Below, piece after piece: positions 10,700 to 20,713 of a DNA stretch of 64,000 bases; the stretch's first letter is position 1; each line of letters opens with the position of its first letter. The position numbers were made by a program, and so were the translations under genes. Below the pieces are notes generated by a model. The model did no database searches. It was not told where the DNA came from and was given only the letters and a program-made list of their open reading frames with translations. Origin of the DNA: Akanthomyces muscarius (taxonomy: Eukaryota > Ascomycota > Sordariomycetes > Hypocreales > Cordycipitaceae); contig NC_079244.1 in NCBI RefSeq assembly GCF_028009165.1, forward strand, positions 1,984,001-2,048,000. The letters are read 5' to 3'.

Positions 10700-12203
10700 A
10701 TGGGCCTCACAGTCGACACCATCAACCAGCGCGTCCGCAACGCCGAGTACGCCGTCCGCGGCGAGCTCGCCGTCAAGTCGGAAGAGTACCGCGCCCGCCT
10801 TGCCAAGGGCGACAAGTCGCTGCCGTTTGACCAGGTCATCAGCGCCAACATTGGCAACCCCCAGCAGCTCGACCAGAAGCCCCTCACCTTTTTCCGCCAG
10901 GTTCTCTCCATCCTCGAGAACCCGCTGCTGCTCGAAAAGGAGGACGTCCTCATCAACGGCCTCGGCTACCAGACCGATGTCATTGCCCGCGCCAAGAAGC
11001 TGCTCGCCAGCGTTGGCTCCGTCGGCGCCTACAGCGCCAGCAACGGTGTTCCCGTCATCAAGGAGAGCGTTGCCAAGTTTATCGAGGGTAAGACTGCGCG
11101 AATTGAACTCGCACTGGCCCCCTTCCTTACTGACTTGTTCCCCGTCCACAGAGCGTGATGGCTTCCCCGCCGACCCTGCCCACATCTACCTCTCGACCGG
11201 TGCCTCGTCGGGCGTCAACACACTCCTCAACGTCATCTGCGCCTCCAAGCAGACCGGCATCATGATCCCCATCCCGCAGTACCCGCTCTACACGGCCTCG
11301 CTCGCCCTCCTCGACGCCACGCCCGTGCCCTACTACCTCGACGAGGCCAAGAACTGGGGCACCGACCTCGACACCATCCGCAAGAGCTACGAGAAGGGCA
11401 AGGCCGACGGCCTCGACGTCCGCTGCGTCGTCATCATCAACCCGGGCAACCCTACCGGCTCCTCCCTGCCCGAGGCCGACATCCGCGCCGTCATCGACTT
11501 TGCCAACGAAAAGGACCTGCTCGTCATGGCCGACGAGGTCTACCAGACCAACGTCTTTGTCGGCAAGTTTCACAGCTTCAAGTCGGTCCTCCGCAGGATG
11601 CAGCAGGAGAGCCCCGGCAAGTACGACAAGGTCCAGCTTGCCTCGCTGCACTCCGTCTCCAAGGGCATGGTCGGCGAGTGCGGCCACCGCGGCGGCTACT
11701 TTGAGCTCGTCGGCCTCGACCCCGAGGTCGAAGCCAACGTCTACAAGTTCGTCTCCATCATGCTCTGCGCCCCCGTCGTCGGCCAGTGCATGGTCGAGCT
11801 CATGGTCAACCCGCCCCGCGCCGGCGAGCCCTCGTTTGCGCTCTACGACAAGGAGTACAAGGGCATCTTCGACGGCCTGCAGGAGCGCGCCACCGCCCTC
11901 CACAAAGCCTTTTCCGAGATGGAGGGCGTCAGCTGCGCCCAGCCCCAGGGCTCCATGTACCTCTTCCCCACCATCACCCTCTCCCAAAAGGCCGTCGACG
12001 CCGCCAAGGCCGACGGCCGCAAGGCCGACGAGTTTTACGCCATGGAGCTGCTCAAGGCCACCGGCATCTGCGTCATCCCCGGCAGCGGCTTCGGCCAGGT
12101 CGAGGGCACCCTGCACTTCCGCACCACCTTTCTCGCTCCCGGCACCGAGTGGGTTGGCAGCATCGTCAAGTTCCACAAGGAGTTCATGGACAAGTACAGG
12201 TAA
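10700..12203 (+). CDS. ALT1: Alanine aminotransferase (glutamic-pyruvic transaminase)
   Basis: Exons 10700-11087 and 11152-12203 with a 64-bp intron give 479 residues, the normal length of the cytosolic form. The enzyme interconverts alanine plus 2-oxoglutarate and pyruvate plus glutamate, using PLP. Family marks are the opening NQRVRNAEYAVRGELAVKSE, IPIPQYPLYTASLALL, the INPGNPTGS turn, ADEVYQTNVF, and SVSKGMVGECGHRGGYFE, where Lys about 298 is the PLP Schiff-base lysine. The C-terminal end LHFRTTFLAP is typical of the family. The start is the first ATG of the transcript region, in good context (GACCATGG). The frame stays open for 55 codons upstream without an ATG; that extension has no acidic residue and ends YTSRRLQST, like a mitochondrial presequence (see findings). 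Codon use is strongly C/G-ending, suggesting high expression. Confidence 0.96.
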
Positions 12204-12576
12204 ATCATGCAAATCTTTGGGCGTGCCAATAGCAGCATGAGAAGGAAAATATAGAGGCCAAACCCACAGTTAGAAATGACACGTTTTTGCTACGGTTTGG
12301 ATATGGGAATAGTGTCTGGACCGGCACATGAGTATATATAGACGATAAAATAAAGAGCCGCATGCACCAGGAGTCAATGTTGCCTCCATGTCTTCAACTA
12401 ACCCACGTCCATCACTTTACACAAGCACAAAGCATGACTGACAAGCCCCTAACCGCGGTTTATTTGGTATCAGAAGTCTTCATCTAATTTGAATTTCGTA
12501 TCATACATAAGTGTTAATGACACACTAACGTAAAAAAAAGCAATACCCCGCAACCGTCTTCCCTTTGCTACCTTCT
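12204..12576. other. Convergent intergenic region ALT1 / RPN7
   Basis: About 370 bp between two stop codons of genes pointing at each other. AT-rich, with candidate polyadenylation signals such as AAAATAAAG near 12345-12353. No gene seen. Confidence 0.5.
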
Positions 12577-14154
12577 CTATGCCCTCTCGCTTCCACGAAG
12601 TCTAACAGCCTGCCCGTACTTTTGCAGTTTTGTGATCAGCTGGTCGCCCTGTCGGACAACGTCCTGGTACTGCTTGTTCTTATCGTCCGGTCGGTTCGTC
12701 TCGATGACGCCCTTGCCGGTCACGCGATCAATTGTGCAGGGGATGCGGCCGGCCGCGATGAAGCGGGCGAGGTCACTAAGTTTCAGTGTTAGTCTCGGGG
12801 TTCAGCATCTCAGCATAGGACGAACACATACCGGTCCAGGAAGTCTACCGTGACGCCAAAGTCGTTAGCCATGCTGTCGAGGCCGACGACGCGGTAGCTC
12901 TGAAGAAGCTGCTGGTACGCGCGGAGGCGCATCTCGCGGATGAACCACGTCTTGTGCTCGTGCAAGTAGCGATCCTGGTTAAGGAATTGCTCCTCCACAG
13001 AGGCAAGCGACTGGAAAAAAGTCTTGTAGTTGCCGTTGTACAAGCTGCTGACGAGGAGCGCCAGCGGCGAAAAGTCAATGGCCTCCTCAGCCTCCGGCTG
13101 CTCTGTGCTGGAGCCAAGGGTAGTCAGGTTGACGGCCGCCTTCGGGCCCTTGGGAGTGTTTGTGCCGGGAGTATCGTCGGCGCCGGGGCCGGCGCTCAGC
13201 GCACCGCTCAGCGCGAGCAGCTTGTCTTCACCGTCGCCCAGGATGGCTTTGATTTCGGGGGCATCGACGACCTTGGACTTGAAGTCGACGCGCTTCAGCG
13301 AGACTGATCCTGCCAGCACAGAGTAGACAACAAGGTTGGAGTAGGTGCAGAGCTCGTAGCTGGTAAATGTCGACAGCGAGTCGAGGAGGAGAGGGGCGGC
13401 AGCGGTATGGGAACGGAGGGTAATGAGGTGAAGGCCTTCGTAGGCCTTGAGGCGGTTTCGGCGGTCCCAGTCACCGCCAGTCTCGACGAGACCCTTTGCG
13501 CGCTCAATGTACTTTTTGACAAGCTGCTTATCACCGTAGAACAAGCCCATGCGTATTATAGCCAGAACGAGGTCGATTTTGCTGCCGAGGATGCCCGTCT
13601 TTTCGAAAACGTCTTCGTATGCTGTGATTGCTTTCTCCTGTGCCAAAAATTAGCATACTGTCGCCACGGAAGACTAGCTACCAGCTATCGCGGCTTACCT
13701 TGTCACCCACGCGAGCCCAAAAGTCGGCGCGTTTGCCCTGAGCAGCCATGACTTCCGTCTCGCCAGCCTGCTCTTCAGCCTCATCCTCCTCCTTCTGGAA
13801 CTGCGCCAGCTCCTTGTCGTTGTCCTCCTTTAAGCGCGCGTACAGGGCCTCGTCCCAGGGCAGGTGGACGCTGTGTGCGGCTCTGGTGGCGATCATGCCG
13901 ACGAGGGAAGACTTGCGGCTAAGCGGCTTGCCGGGGCCCGTGGGACCACCCTCGCCGACTTGGTTGAGAACGCCGTCGATAGGGTGCGCCAGGTAGCGGT
14001 AGAAAGGCGCCATCTTGTCCTCGGTGATGGCATCCTGGAGGGCCTTGAGGGCAACCTGCTGCGACTGCTTCGAGGCATAGGCGTTTGTGAGAGTGAAGAC
14101 GTGCTGCGAGAGCGGCAGCAGCGGCCACTTGGCGTGTTGAGGATCTGAACCCAT
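12577..14154 (-). CDS. RPN7: 26S proteasome regulatory subunit Rpn7 (PSMD6)
   Basis: Exons 14154-13699, 13637-12832 and 12775-12577 join to 486 residues; the introns are 61 and 56 bp. Rpn7 is a non-ATPase lid subunit of the 19S regulatory particle, needed for lid assembly. The N-terminal half is helical and charged, with EDEAEEQAGE near residue 130. The segment starting EKAITAYEDVFEKTGILGSK is the conserved TPR-like entry to the Rpn7 domain. The PCI domain follows with SPLALLVSSLYNGNYKTFF and the winged-helix strand VDFLDRDLARFIAAGRIP ending IDRVTGKGVIETNRPD. An insertion rich in Gly, Thr and Pro (about residues 305-335) separates the two parts and is not part of the core fold. The short third exon carries the final 66 residues. 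The gene is divergent from the cap methyltransferase gene. Confidence 0.96.
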
Positions 14155-15089
14155 GGCGGCGACGGCGTGTTTGCGAGAGAAATCCGACGACCGGCTTAGC
14201 AAGGCTTGTTGATGCGAATTGGGGAATGAGGCGGATGGCGGAAGATGATGGAAACCAACCTGTCGTGAGGTAGCAGCTTGGGCGACTGTCGTGGAGACGA
14301 CCCAATATAGCTAGAAACGGTGCTGCTTTGACGGGCAATCCCTAGTTCGTCACGTGCTTTGGTGGTACACCCGGAGTATGTTCCACATCATAGCTAAAGC
14401 GGCGCTGTAAGCGTCTGTTTGAGAGCTCCCCAAGCTCAAGGCTTCAGCGTGACGCGGACTGCGTCTTTCACTGCCTGGGAAAGCCGTCAGCAATCTGACT
14501 CTAGACATATCGTGCAGCCTACGGCTCGGCATGCGAGCTCGATCAAGGGCCTCGCGACCAGGTGCAAGGCCTCTTCTTCCAAAGCCATAAGTCTATATGA
14601 ATCTCACATGTACACATCTCCCGCAAATGTGCTCGCGTCATCCTTGGGCTGCCTGACCAGTCGGTTGGTCTTGTCCTTGGAAGACGCAACAACTGCGTGC
14701 CATTCATTAAACCATTATATACCGTGAAACCACTCTATCAGCTACATTATTATCATCATTTTAATTTTATCTTCCATTCCTACACTCCACCTGGAGATTT
14801 ATTGCCCGTGGAGTCACTTGAACTGTGATTCCCCATGTTTGTCCACTGTTTGCGTGGCTGCTGCTCATGCCATCGGAGCGGCGCTCGGCTTGCACCGAAC
14901 CGTAACATTTCTACCAGCACTGCTAATAAAAAGCAATTCCTCACAACACAAGTTGCACAACTCAATCAAGTCACAGCTCTCCACTTCCGAACCACAGCCC
15001 AATTACTACGAAACGAACAAGAAAATCATCGGCGAATCGGACAATAACCTATTAACTCAATACACACTGCAAAAAATATCTCAGCCGCC
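14155..15089. other. Divergent intergenic region RPN7 / cap methyltransferase
   Basis: About 935 bp with both promoters. The stretch at 14910-15089 is an A/C-rich leader ending in a near-ideal start context (GCCGCCATGG). No gene or tRNA-like structure seen. I did not find an obvious proteasome-associated control element of the yeast type (GGTGGCAAA). Confidence 0.45.
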
Positions 15090-16586
15090 ATGGCGCGAGA
15101 CGATGACGACCGTGGCCGGGGCAGATCGCGAAGCCGCAGCCCTCCCAGAAAGCGCCGGGCCGAAGAGACCACCGATGATCTCCCGCAACCATACAATGCC
15201 AACAGTCTGCATGCGCCAAAGCGACGAGCCTTGTCACCATCCGAGCAGCCGCGAAAACAAAAGCGCCCCGGCGCTCGCGCTCGCATCTCCGAGGCGGAGC
15301 GCGAAGTCATCCGCCAAAGACAAATTCAGCGCGATAGGGAAGCTGCGGACGCTGCTGCGGCCGCTGCGGCCGAGCAACATCATCGCGGGCGCGGCAATCA
15401 CGATGTTGTCCGCCAACATTATAACAGCGTCCCCGAGCGCGGCCGCCAGTGGCGCACGACTGACAGCAAAATCAAGGGTCTCCGCGTCTTCAACAACTGG
15501 ATCAAGAGCTGTCTGATCCAGCGCTACTCGCCCGACGAAGACCACGCGCCAGGGTCGCGCGAGATGGGCCGCACCAGTGGCAAGGAGCTGCTCATCCTGG
15601 ACATTGGCTGCGGCAAGGGCGGCGATCTTAACAAGTGGCAGCAGGCCCCGCAGTCTGTGCAGCTCTACGTCGGCCTCGATCCCGCCGACATCAGCATTGA
15701 GCAAGCTCGCGGCCGCTACAGAAACATGGGTAACCCCAGGGGCGGCGGCCGTGGCGGTGGTCGTGGAGGGCACCATCGTGGCCCGCCCGCGCGCATGTTT
15801 GACGCGCGCTTCCACGTCAAGGACTGCTACGGCGAAAGCATCGAGGACCTCGAAATCATCCAGCAGGTCGGCTTCGACCCCTCGCCCATGAATCGCCGCG
15901 GCTTCGACGTGGTCAGCATGATGTTCTCCATGCACTACGCGTTCGAGTCGGAGAAGAATGCGCGCAACATGCTGCGCAACGTCGCCGGCGCTCTGAAAAA
16001 GGGCGGTCGCTTCATCGGCTGCATCCCCAACTCGGACGTCCTGGGCGAGCACGTCCGCAAGTTCAACACCAAGGCCGCCGAGCGCCGGGAGGCCAAGAAG
16101 AAGCAGGAGGACGGTGGCGGGGGCGAGGGCAAGGCCGAGGCCGACAAGGGGGCCGACACGGCCGAGGACGGCGAGGCGCCAGAGGCGGAGGACGGCGAGC
16201 TGGAAGAGGGCGAGGCCGAGCCGTCGGCCGAATGGGGCAACTCCATATACCGCGTGCGCTTCCCCGGCGCGACCCCCGAGGACGGCGTCTTCCGCCCGGC
16301 CTTTGGCTGGAAGTACAACTTCTTCCTCGACGAGGCCGTCGAGGAGGTGCCCGAGTACGTCGTGCCCTGGGAGGCCTTTCGCGCCCTGGCCGAGGACTAC
16401 AACCTCGAGCTGCAGTACCACCGCACCTTTCCCGAGATCTGGGAGGCGGAAAAGGACGACGCGGAGCTGGGCCCCCTGAGCGAGCGCATGCGCGTCCGCG
16501 AGCCCAACGGCGGGCCCCTGCTGGTCAGCGACGACGAGATGGAGGCGGCGAGCTTTTACATTGGCTTCTGCTTTTACAAGGTGTAA
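15090..16586 (+). CDS. ABD1: mRNA cap guanine-N7 methyltransferase (Abd1 type)
   Basis: A single exon of 498 residues. The enzyme uses S-adenosylmethionine to methylate the 5' guanosine cap of nuclear pre-mRNA. Residues 1 to about 105 are disordered and basic, with RS-type repeats (GRGRSRSRSPPRKRR) acting as a likely nuclear signal. The catalytic fold starts at YNSVPERGRQWR and KIKGLRVFNNWIKSCLIQRY; the SAM site LDIGCGKGGDLNKW is at about 170-183, and SMMFSMHYAFESE marks the active-site region. The C-terminus EAASFYIGFCFYKV is the conserved last strand. Two insertions are unusual: a Gly/Arg loop (about residues 213-226) within the SAM domain and a 50-residue acidic Glu/Ala/Gly insert (about 335-385). 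Both appear disordered and interrupt no conserved motif. Start context is near ideal. Confidence 0.95.
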   Translation: MARDDDDRGRGRSRSRSPPRKRRAEETTDDLPQPYNANSLHAPKRRALSPSEQPRKQKRPGARARISEAEREVIRQRQIQRDREAADAAAAAAAEQHHRGRGNHDVVRQHYNSVPERGRQWRTTDSKIKGLRVFNNWIKSCLIQRYSPDEDHAPGSREMGRTSGKELLILDIGCGKGGDLNKWQQAPQSVQLYVGLDPADISIEQARGRYRNMGNPRGGGRGGGRGGHHRGPPARMFDARFHVKDCYGESIEDLEIIQQVGFDPSPMNRRGFDVVSMMFSMHYAFESEKNARNMLRNVAGALKKGGRFIGCIPNSDVLGEHVRKFNTKAAERREAKKKQEDGGGGEGKAEADKGADTAEDGEAPEAEDGELEEGEAEPSAEWGNSIYRVRFPGATPEDGVFRPAFGWKYNFFLDEAVEEVPEYVVPWEAFRALAEDYNLELQYHRTFPEIWEAEKDDAELGPLSERMRVREPNGGPLLVSDDEMEAASFYIGFCFYKV

Positions 16587-17218
16587 CTTATAGTGTACTT
16601 GCGTTAGGGGAAAGAGGACAGGATCGTGATTTCTACATGGCGAATATATTACTTCATTACATCATCTTCTGGCACAATCACGTAGCGAGTGAATATCAGC
16701 TTGAGTTTAAACGAGCGTATGTCTGATTTTTTTTAAAGAGTTGGGTATCATAATATCACTATCTGGGGTTTGTGTTCGTTTGTGTGGTTTTTTTTGCTTT
16801 ACGGCACAGTGCCACGAGAGCGCCTCGCTATCCCAGCATGTGAATATAAAGAGTAGAAATAGAGGCTTATCGGTAAATCCAAGAAAAAAAAAAAAAGAAA
16901 GAAAGAAATTGAAGCAAAAGTAATGCCCTTGCCAGGACAAGGTAAAAGGATGCAAATAAAGAAGAACCCAAATAATAACAGAAAAACACCTCTTTACTCC
17001 TCCTGTGTGAATTAGGTACTCGAGTACAAATCATTTGCAAACGTAATGATTAAAAGTGAGTGATACGTCTGCCATGCAGGGTAAAAAAAGCGGTATAAGG
17101 TTGGCTAACAAGTGACCAGGCCTCGTATGTCGAAGAGAAAGAGGACGAGCGCGCGTGTTCAAAGAGTTGAGGTTTGGCGTATATGTGCAGGAAACAGCCC
17201 GAACAAAACGATAGCGTT
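16587..17218. other. Convergent intergenic region ABD1 / GEM1
   Basis: About 630 bp, AT-rich, with homopurine (GAAA)n near 16895-16908 and a poly-A run. No gene seen; 3' flanks of two convergent genes. Confidence 0.5.
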
Positions 17219-19194
17219 CTAGGCAGAGTTGGTGGATCGGCGCCAGATCATGGCTGCGGCAACGACGGCGCAGGCAGTGGCTCCAAGAGCAATGTACAGG
17301 CCGCTGCGGTCGGGAGCCTCCTCTTCGCTCTTGGGGAAGCCGGTGCTGGGGTTGGTGGCCGCCTCGGCGACGGCGACAAAGAGCTCGGCGATGCTGTTCC
17401 ATGTGACGCTGACGTGTAGCGGGGTGCTCATGTTGATGGCGGCGGTGTACTGGTCGGGCTGCAGCTCGCTGCGTTGCGTCGTCTTGTCTTTGTCGGCCTT
17501 GAGGGCCGTGTACACCGAGGGGAGCTCGTCGAGGTGAGAATACTTCTTTCGCATGTCAACAATGTGTGAGAATGAATCCGGATCCGAGGAATCGTAGGCG
17601 TAGCAGACCAGGTCGCAGGCATCCAGCTTAGCCGGGTTCTCCAGGATCGCTGGCTCCAGTTCGCCGAGCTCCTCAAAAATCATATAGACTTGCTTGCCTC
17701 CGGGCAGCTCCACGCTGTTTACTGTGCGTCGTGGCTTGATCGTTGGACGGTACAGGCCATCGAATGGCCGATTCAGGAACGCGTCAAGCAGTGAAGACTT
17801 GCCAGCGCCGGGAGCTCCGATCAAGTAGCAGAGCACGACATTTCTCTCAACGCGGCCGGGTCGACGTCTTCTCTTGCGTGATTTCGTGATTTTGAGCGCT
17901 GCCGTAATAGGATCCTTTGGGTTTTGAGGTTCGAAGCCGAGATATGCGAGGTACGAGATAGTGGTGTGTGGTTCCAAGAAGGTGGTCATGCTCCATTGCG
18001 CAAGCCATCCTTGTAGAGTGATGTGACCAGCTTCGTTTCGCACGGTAGTCGACGGGAATGACGATTCAACCCAGGATGCGGGTAGGCCCGGCGTGGGAGC
18101 AAAGAGTGCCTCGAGCTCTTCATCGTTCAAGCCTCCATCGTTATCCTTATCGAAGAGCAGAAACAGGTCGACAAAGAAGCGGTATCCAGCGGGACTGAGC
18201 TCAGCCGAAGAGAATTCAGGAACGTCAAATTTGGGGTGGAGAAATTTGTCTTCGAGGCTCAGGCTATCGGTGTAGTGGTACTCGCGCAGAATGATCCAGA
18301 TCGTCTCGTGGCGGCCCTTTTCGGCATACAGCTTGTTGAGCTGGAGGAATCCTTGCAAGTCGATACCAGGCTCTAGGTTTACTTCTGGCAAAGACTTTGC
18401 GATAGAGAGCTTGATATTTTCGAGATCATCGTCGGTTAGCGGCTTGTCGAAGCACTTGAGCTGGAACTCTCGCATCTCCTCTGTGTTGAGGTACCCATCC
18501 TGATCCTTATCGCACAGGAAAAAGATACGGTTGAGCGCAGCTACACAAGCCGGCTTGAGTTTTCCTTCCTTGTAATCGAACAGAGGTGCGATTGGGTGTG
18601 TGACGGCTTTTTGGCACAGAAAAAAGACTTCGTTGACATTGCGGTGCTCGCGGGCGCTCGTTCGGATGCACGAGTCGATTTCACGGAATTCTGCCATGAC
18701 TGGTAGAAGCTCTTCCTCGACAACCTGCGGCGTGTTGGCTTGGCCTGCGAGGTCAGACTTGTTGGCACAGAGCACAACGGGGACATTGACGCCCAGCGAG
18801 CGGAAGTACGGCATCCAGAACAGAGCTACGCGCTCGTAGCTGTAGTGGTCCGAGTATATCAGGAGGATGACGTTGCATTTTCGAATCTCCTTTCGTAATG
18901 TTGTGCGATCTTGCGGACGCGCCGACGTGTCGACGACTGTGGTTGTGACATTTTCTGGCGTGCCAATGCTGGGCGGGATGGTAATTTGCGGAAGAACAGA
19001 TTGGATCTTATTGTTGATGAACTGGTCCTTGACCAGCGAGGCGATGAGGCTCGACTTGCCAGTGCCTTCGTCACCGCAAACGCATATGCGGACTGCTAAG
19101 TTTGGTGTCAGTTCAGTGACATGTTGGGGAAGCTTGGTAGTCGGGGCGTGTTGGGAGCTTCGGGCTGCTTGGGCGAGAGCGTACCTGTGGTCAT
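17219..19194 (-). CDS. GEM1: Mitochondrial Rho GTPase Miro / Gem1
   Basis: Exon 1 is 10 nt (19194-19185), then an 88-bp intron and exon 2 from 19095 to 17219; together 628 residues. Miro is a tail-anchored outer-mitochondrial-membrane GTPase that controls mitochondrial distribution and, in yeast, ER-mitochondria contacts. Order of domains: first GTPase with P-loop GDEGTGKSS near residue 11 and NKSD guanine-specificity motif; EF-hand 1 with loop [12 protein letters not shown] near 195; EF-hand 2 with [12 protein letters not shown] near 315; second GTPase with [14 protein letters not shown] near 428; and a C-terminal transmembrane helix ([20 protein letters not shown]) followed by RRSTNSA as tail anchor. 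Length equals yeast Gem1 closely. The internal ATG at 18814 is not the start; the frame continues upstream through the complete first GTPase domain. Confidence 0.96.
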
Positions 19195-20713
19195 GGTGAC
19201 CGATGCAAAAGACGAACTATGGCAGACGAATGAGAAGCAACGAATGAGAAGCAAGTTAGTTTACGTCATGCCCGTGACACTTCATATAACGTAGAGAGCA
19301 ACAAATCTATGTGGCGATAGAGCTTGAAGCCTTCCGAGATGGCCGTGGAGGAGAAAGAGACGCGACCCGAGGAAGAGGAGCTGGGCCGGGACGGCGCTGG
19401 GTCAAATTGCGGGCCGGCAGGGGGGCATTTATTGGTGGAGGTTGACGTCTACAGCAGCATCCGTGTGGCAGCTAACTGCCCTGTCGGCGGCCCATCATGT
19501 TCGTTACCTATAGCAGTCTCTAGCGGTTCGAGCTGCTGGATTGCTGAGATGGCGTAGTTTGGTGGGGCTCTTTTTGCCCATGACGACGTACCAATAAAGG
19601 CCAGCTAATTAATTAATTCCAGCAGTGGCAGTAGTGGTACATTGTGCTGCCGTTGTTGACGCCTTGTCCCTTTGAATAATACCCAGGTACCAGAGGGTCA
19701 GCAATTGATCGGCTGGTAGGTCGACTGGGCTGAATAATGCTTGGGTCCTTGCGTAGTTGAGACAGCGACCATCTTCTGCAACCTTAGAAATGATAACTAT
19801 TCACGGGCGTGGTCTGCCCTATGGCCGCTGATAGCTGAAAATTGTATCGTCTTCCATGAATAATGAAAATGCATTAGATGACTGCCAGGATCGAGCCCAG
19901 AGACCGCAATAGCCATGCAGCCTTGCAAATAAATAAATAATAAATAACCAGTTGTTCGCTGCCCACAGCGATACCCTACACCAGGCACTCCACGATCAAC
20001 TTGATTCTCCCATCTCCCAACGACTTATCACGACAAACACAATCCATCTAGCCTAACATAGTGTTCTTCCTCTTAGGTGAATTTCATCGTCGTTAACCCC
20101 GAACTACGGCCTCGAAAGGGTCCACCCTATGTAGCAAGTGGTGACAATTCCAGCAAATCCAAAGCCGCAGCGACATGCAACCTACCCCATGTTGCAGCGG
20201 GCGATCGGCGAATCGACTACGACGCAGCATCGCAGGATCAAACCTACAATTATCTCTCCTTCCGGCGACACTGGAGGACAAAAGGTCCTTTTGCGAATAC
20301 CCTCGACGGACTGGCGCTGGTCTAGTCCCAGCCACGCCTGCGTCAGCCCGCCAAGTCGCAACCCACGAGTCGGCAGCTGCTCCTCCAGGCTCTGTGGCTT
20401 GACTGGCTACCCCACACGCAAACTCCCCCGGCTGCAGATGGATAGAGAGCGTCGCCAGCCCCGGCGTCCCAACAGCCAACAAATGCTCCGTTGCCATCCT
20501 CGTCGCCTTCGAGTGCATTATTGACTATTGATACCCAATCCTCGCTTCCTAACGAACAGCGCTACGCCGCCTTACGACTGCGACGCGCCAACGCTAACAT
20601 CGGCCACGATAACGTCACCACCGCCTTGGCCAAGGCAGCGCGACTTTCCCTCACCTCGCAGCATATTCTCCAAGGAGCCAACAGAATATCCGCCATCTGG
20701 GTAGATATTCACC
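19195..20713. other. Divergent intergenic region GEM1 / creC
   Basis: About 1.5 kb. It holds the GEM1 promoter on the left and the creC promoter and leader on the right. An AT-rich TTAATTAATTAATT lies at 19605-19618. No gene recognised; the open frames in 20077-20700 have no family resemblance and are probably creC leader sequence. Confidence 0.45.

Noticed and set aside
11127..12212. A 361-codon open frame opposite alanine aminotransferase
   Set aside because: Same GC3 artefact as in MET10; the sense frame has complete catalytic motifs and the antisense one has none.
15234..16421. A 395-codon open frame opposite the cap methyltransferase
   Set aside because: GC-bias shadow of a well-conserved gene.
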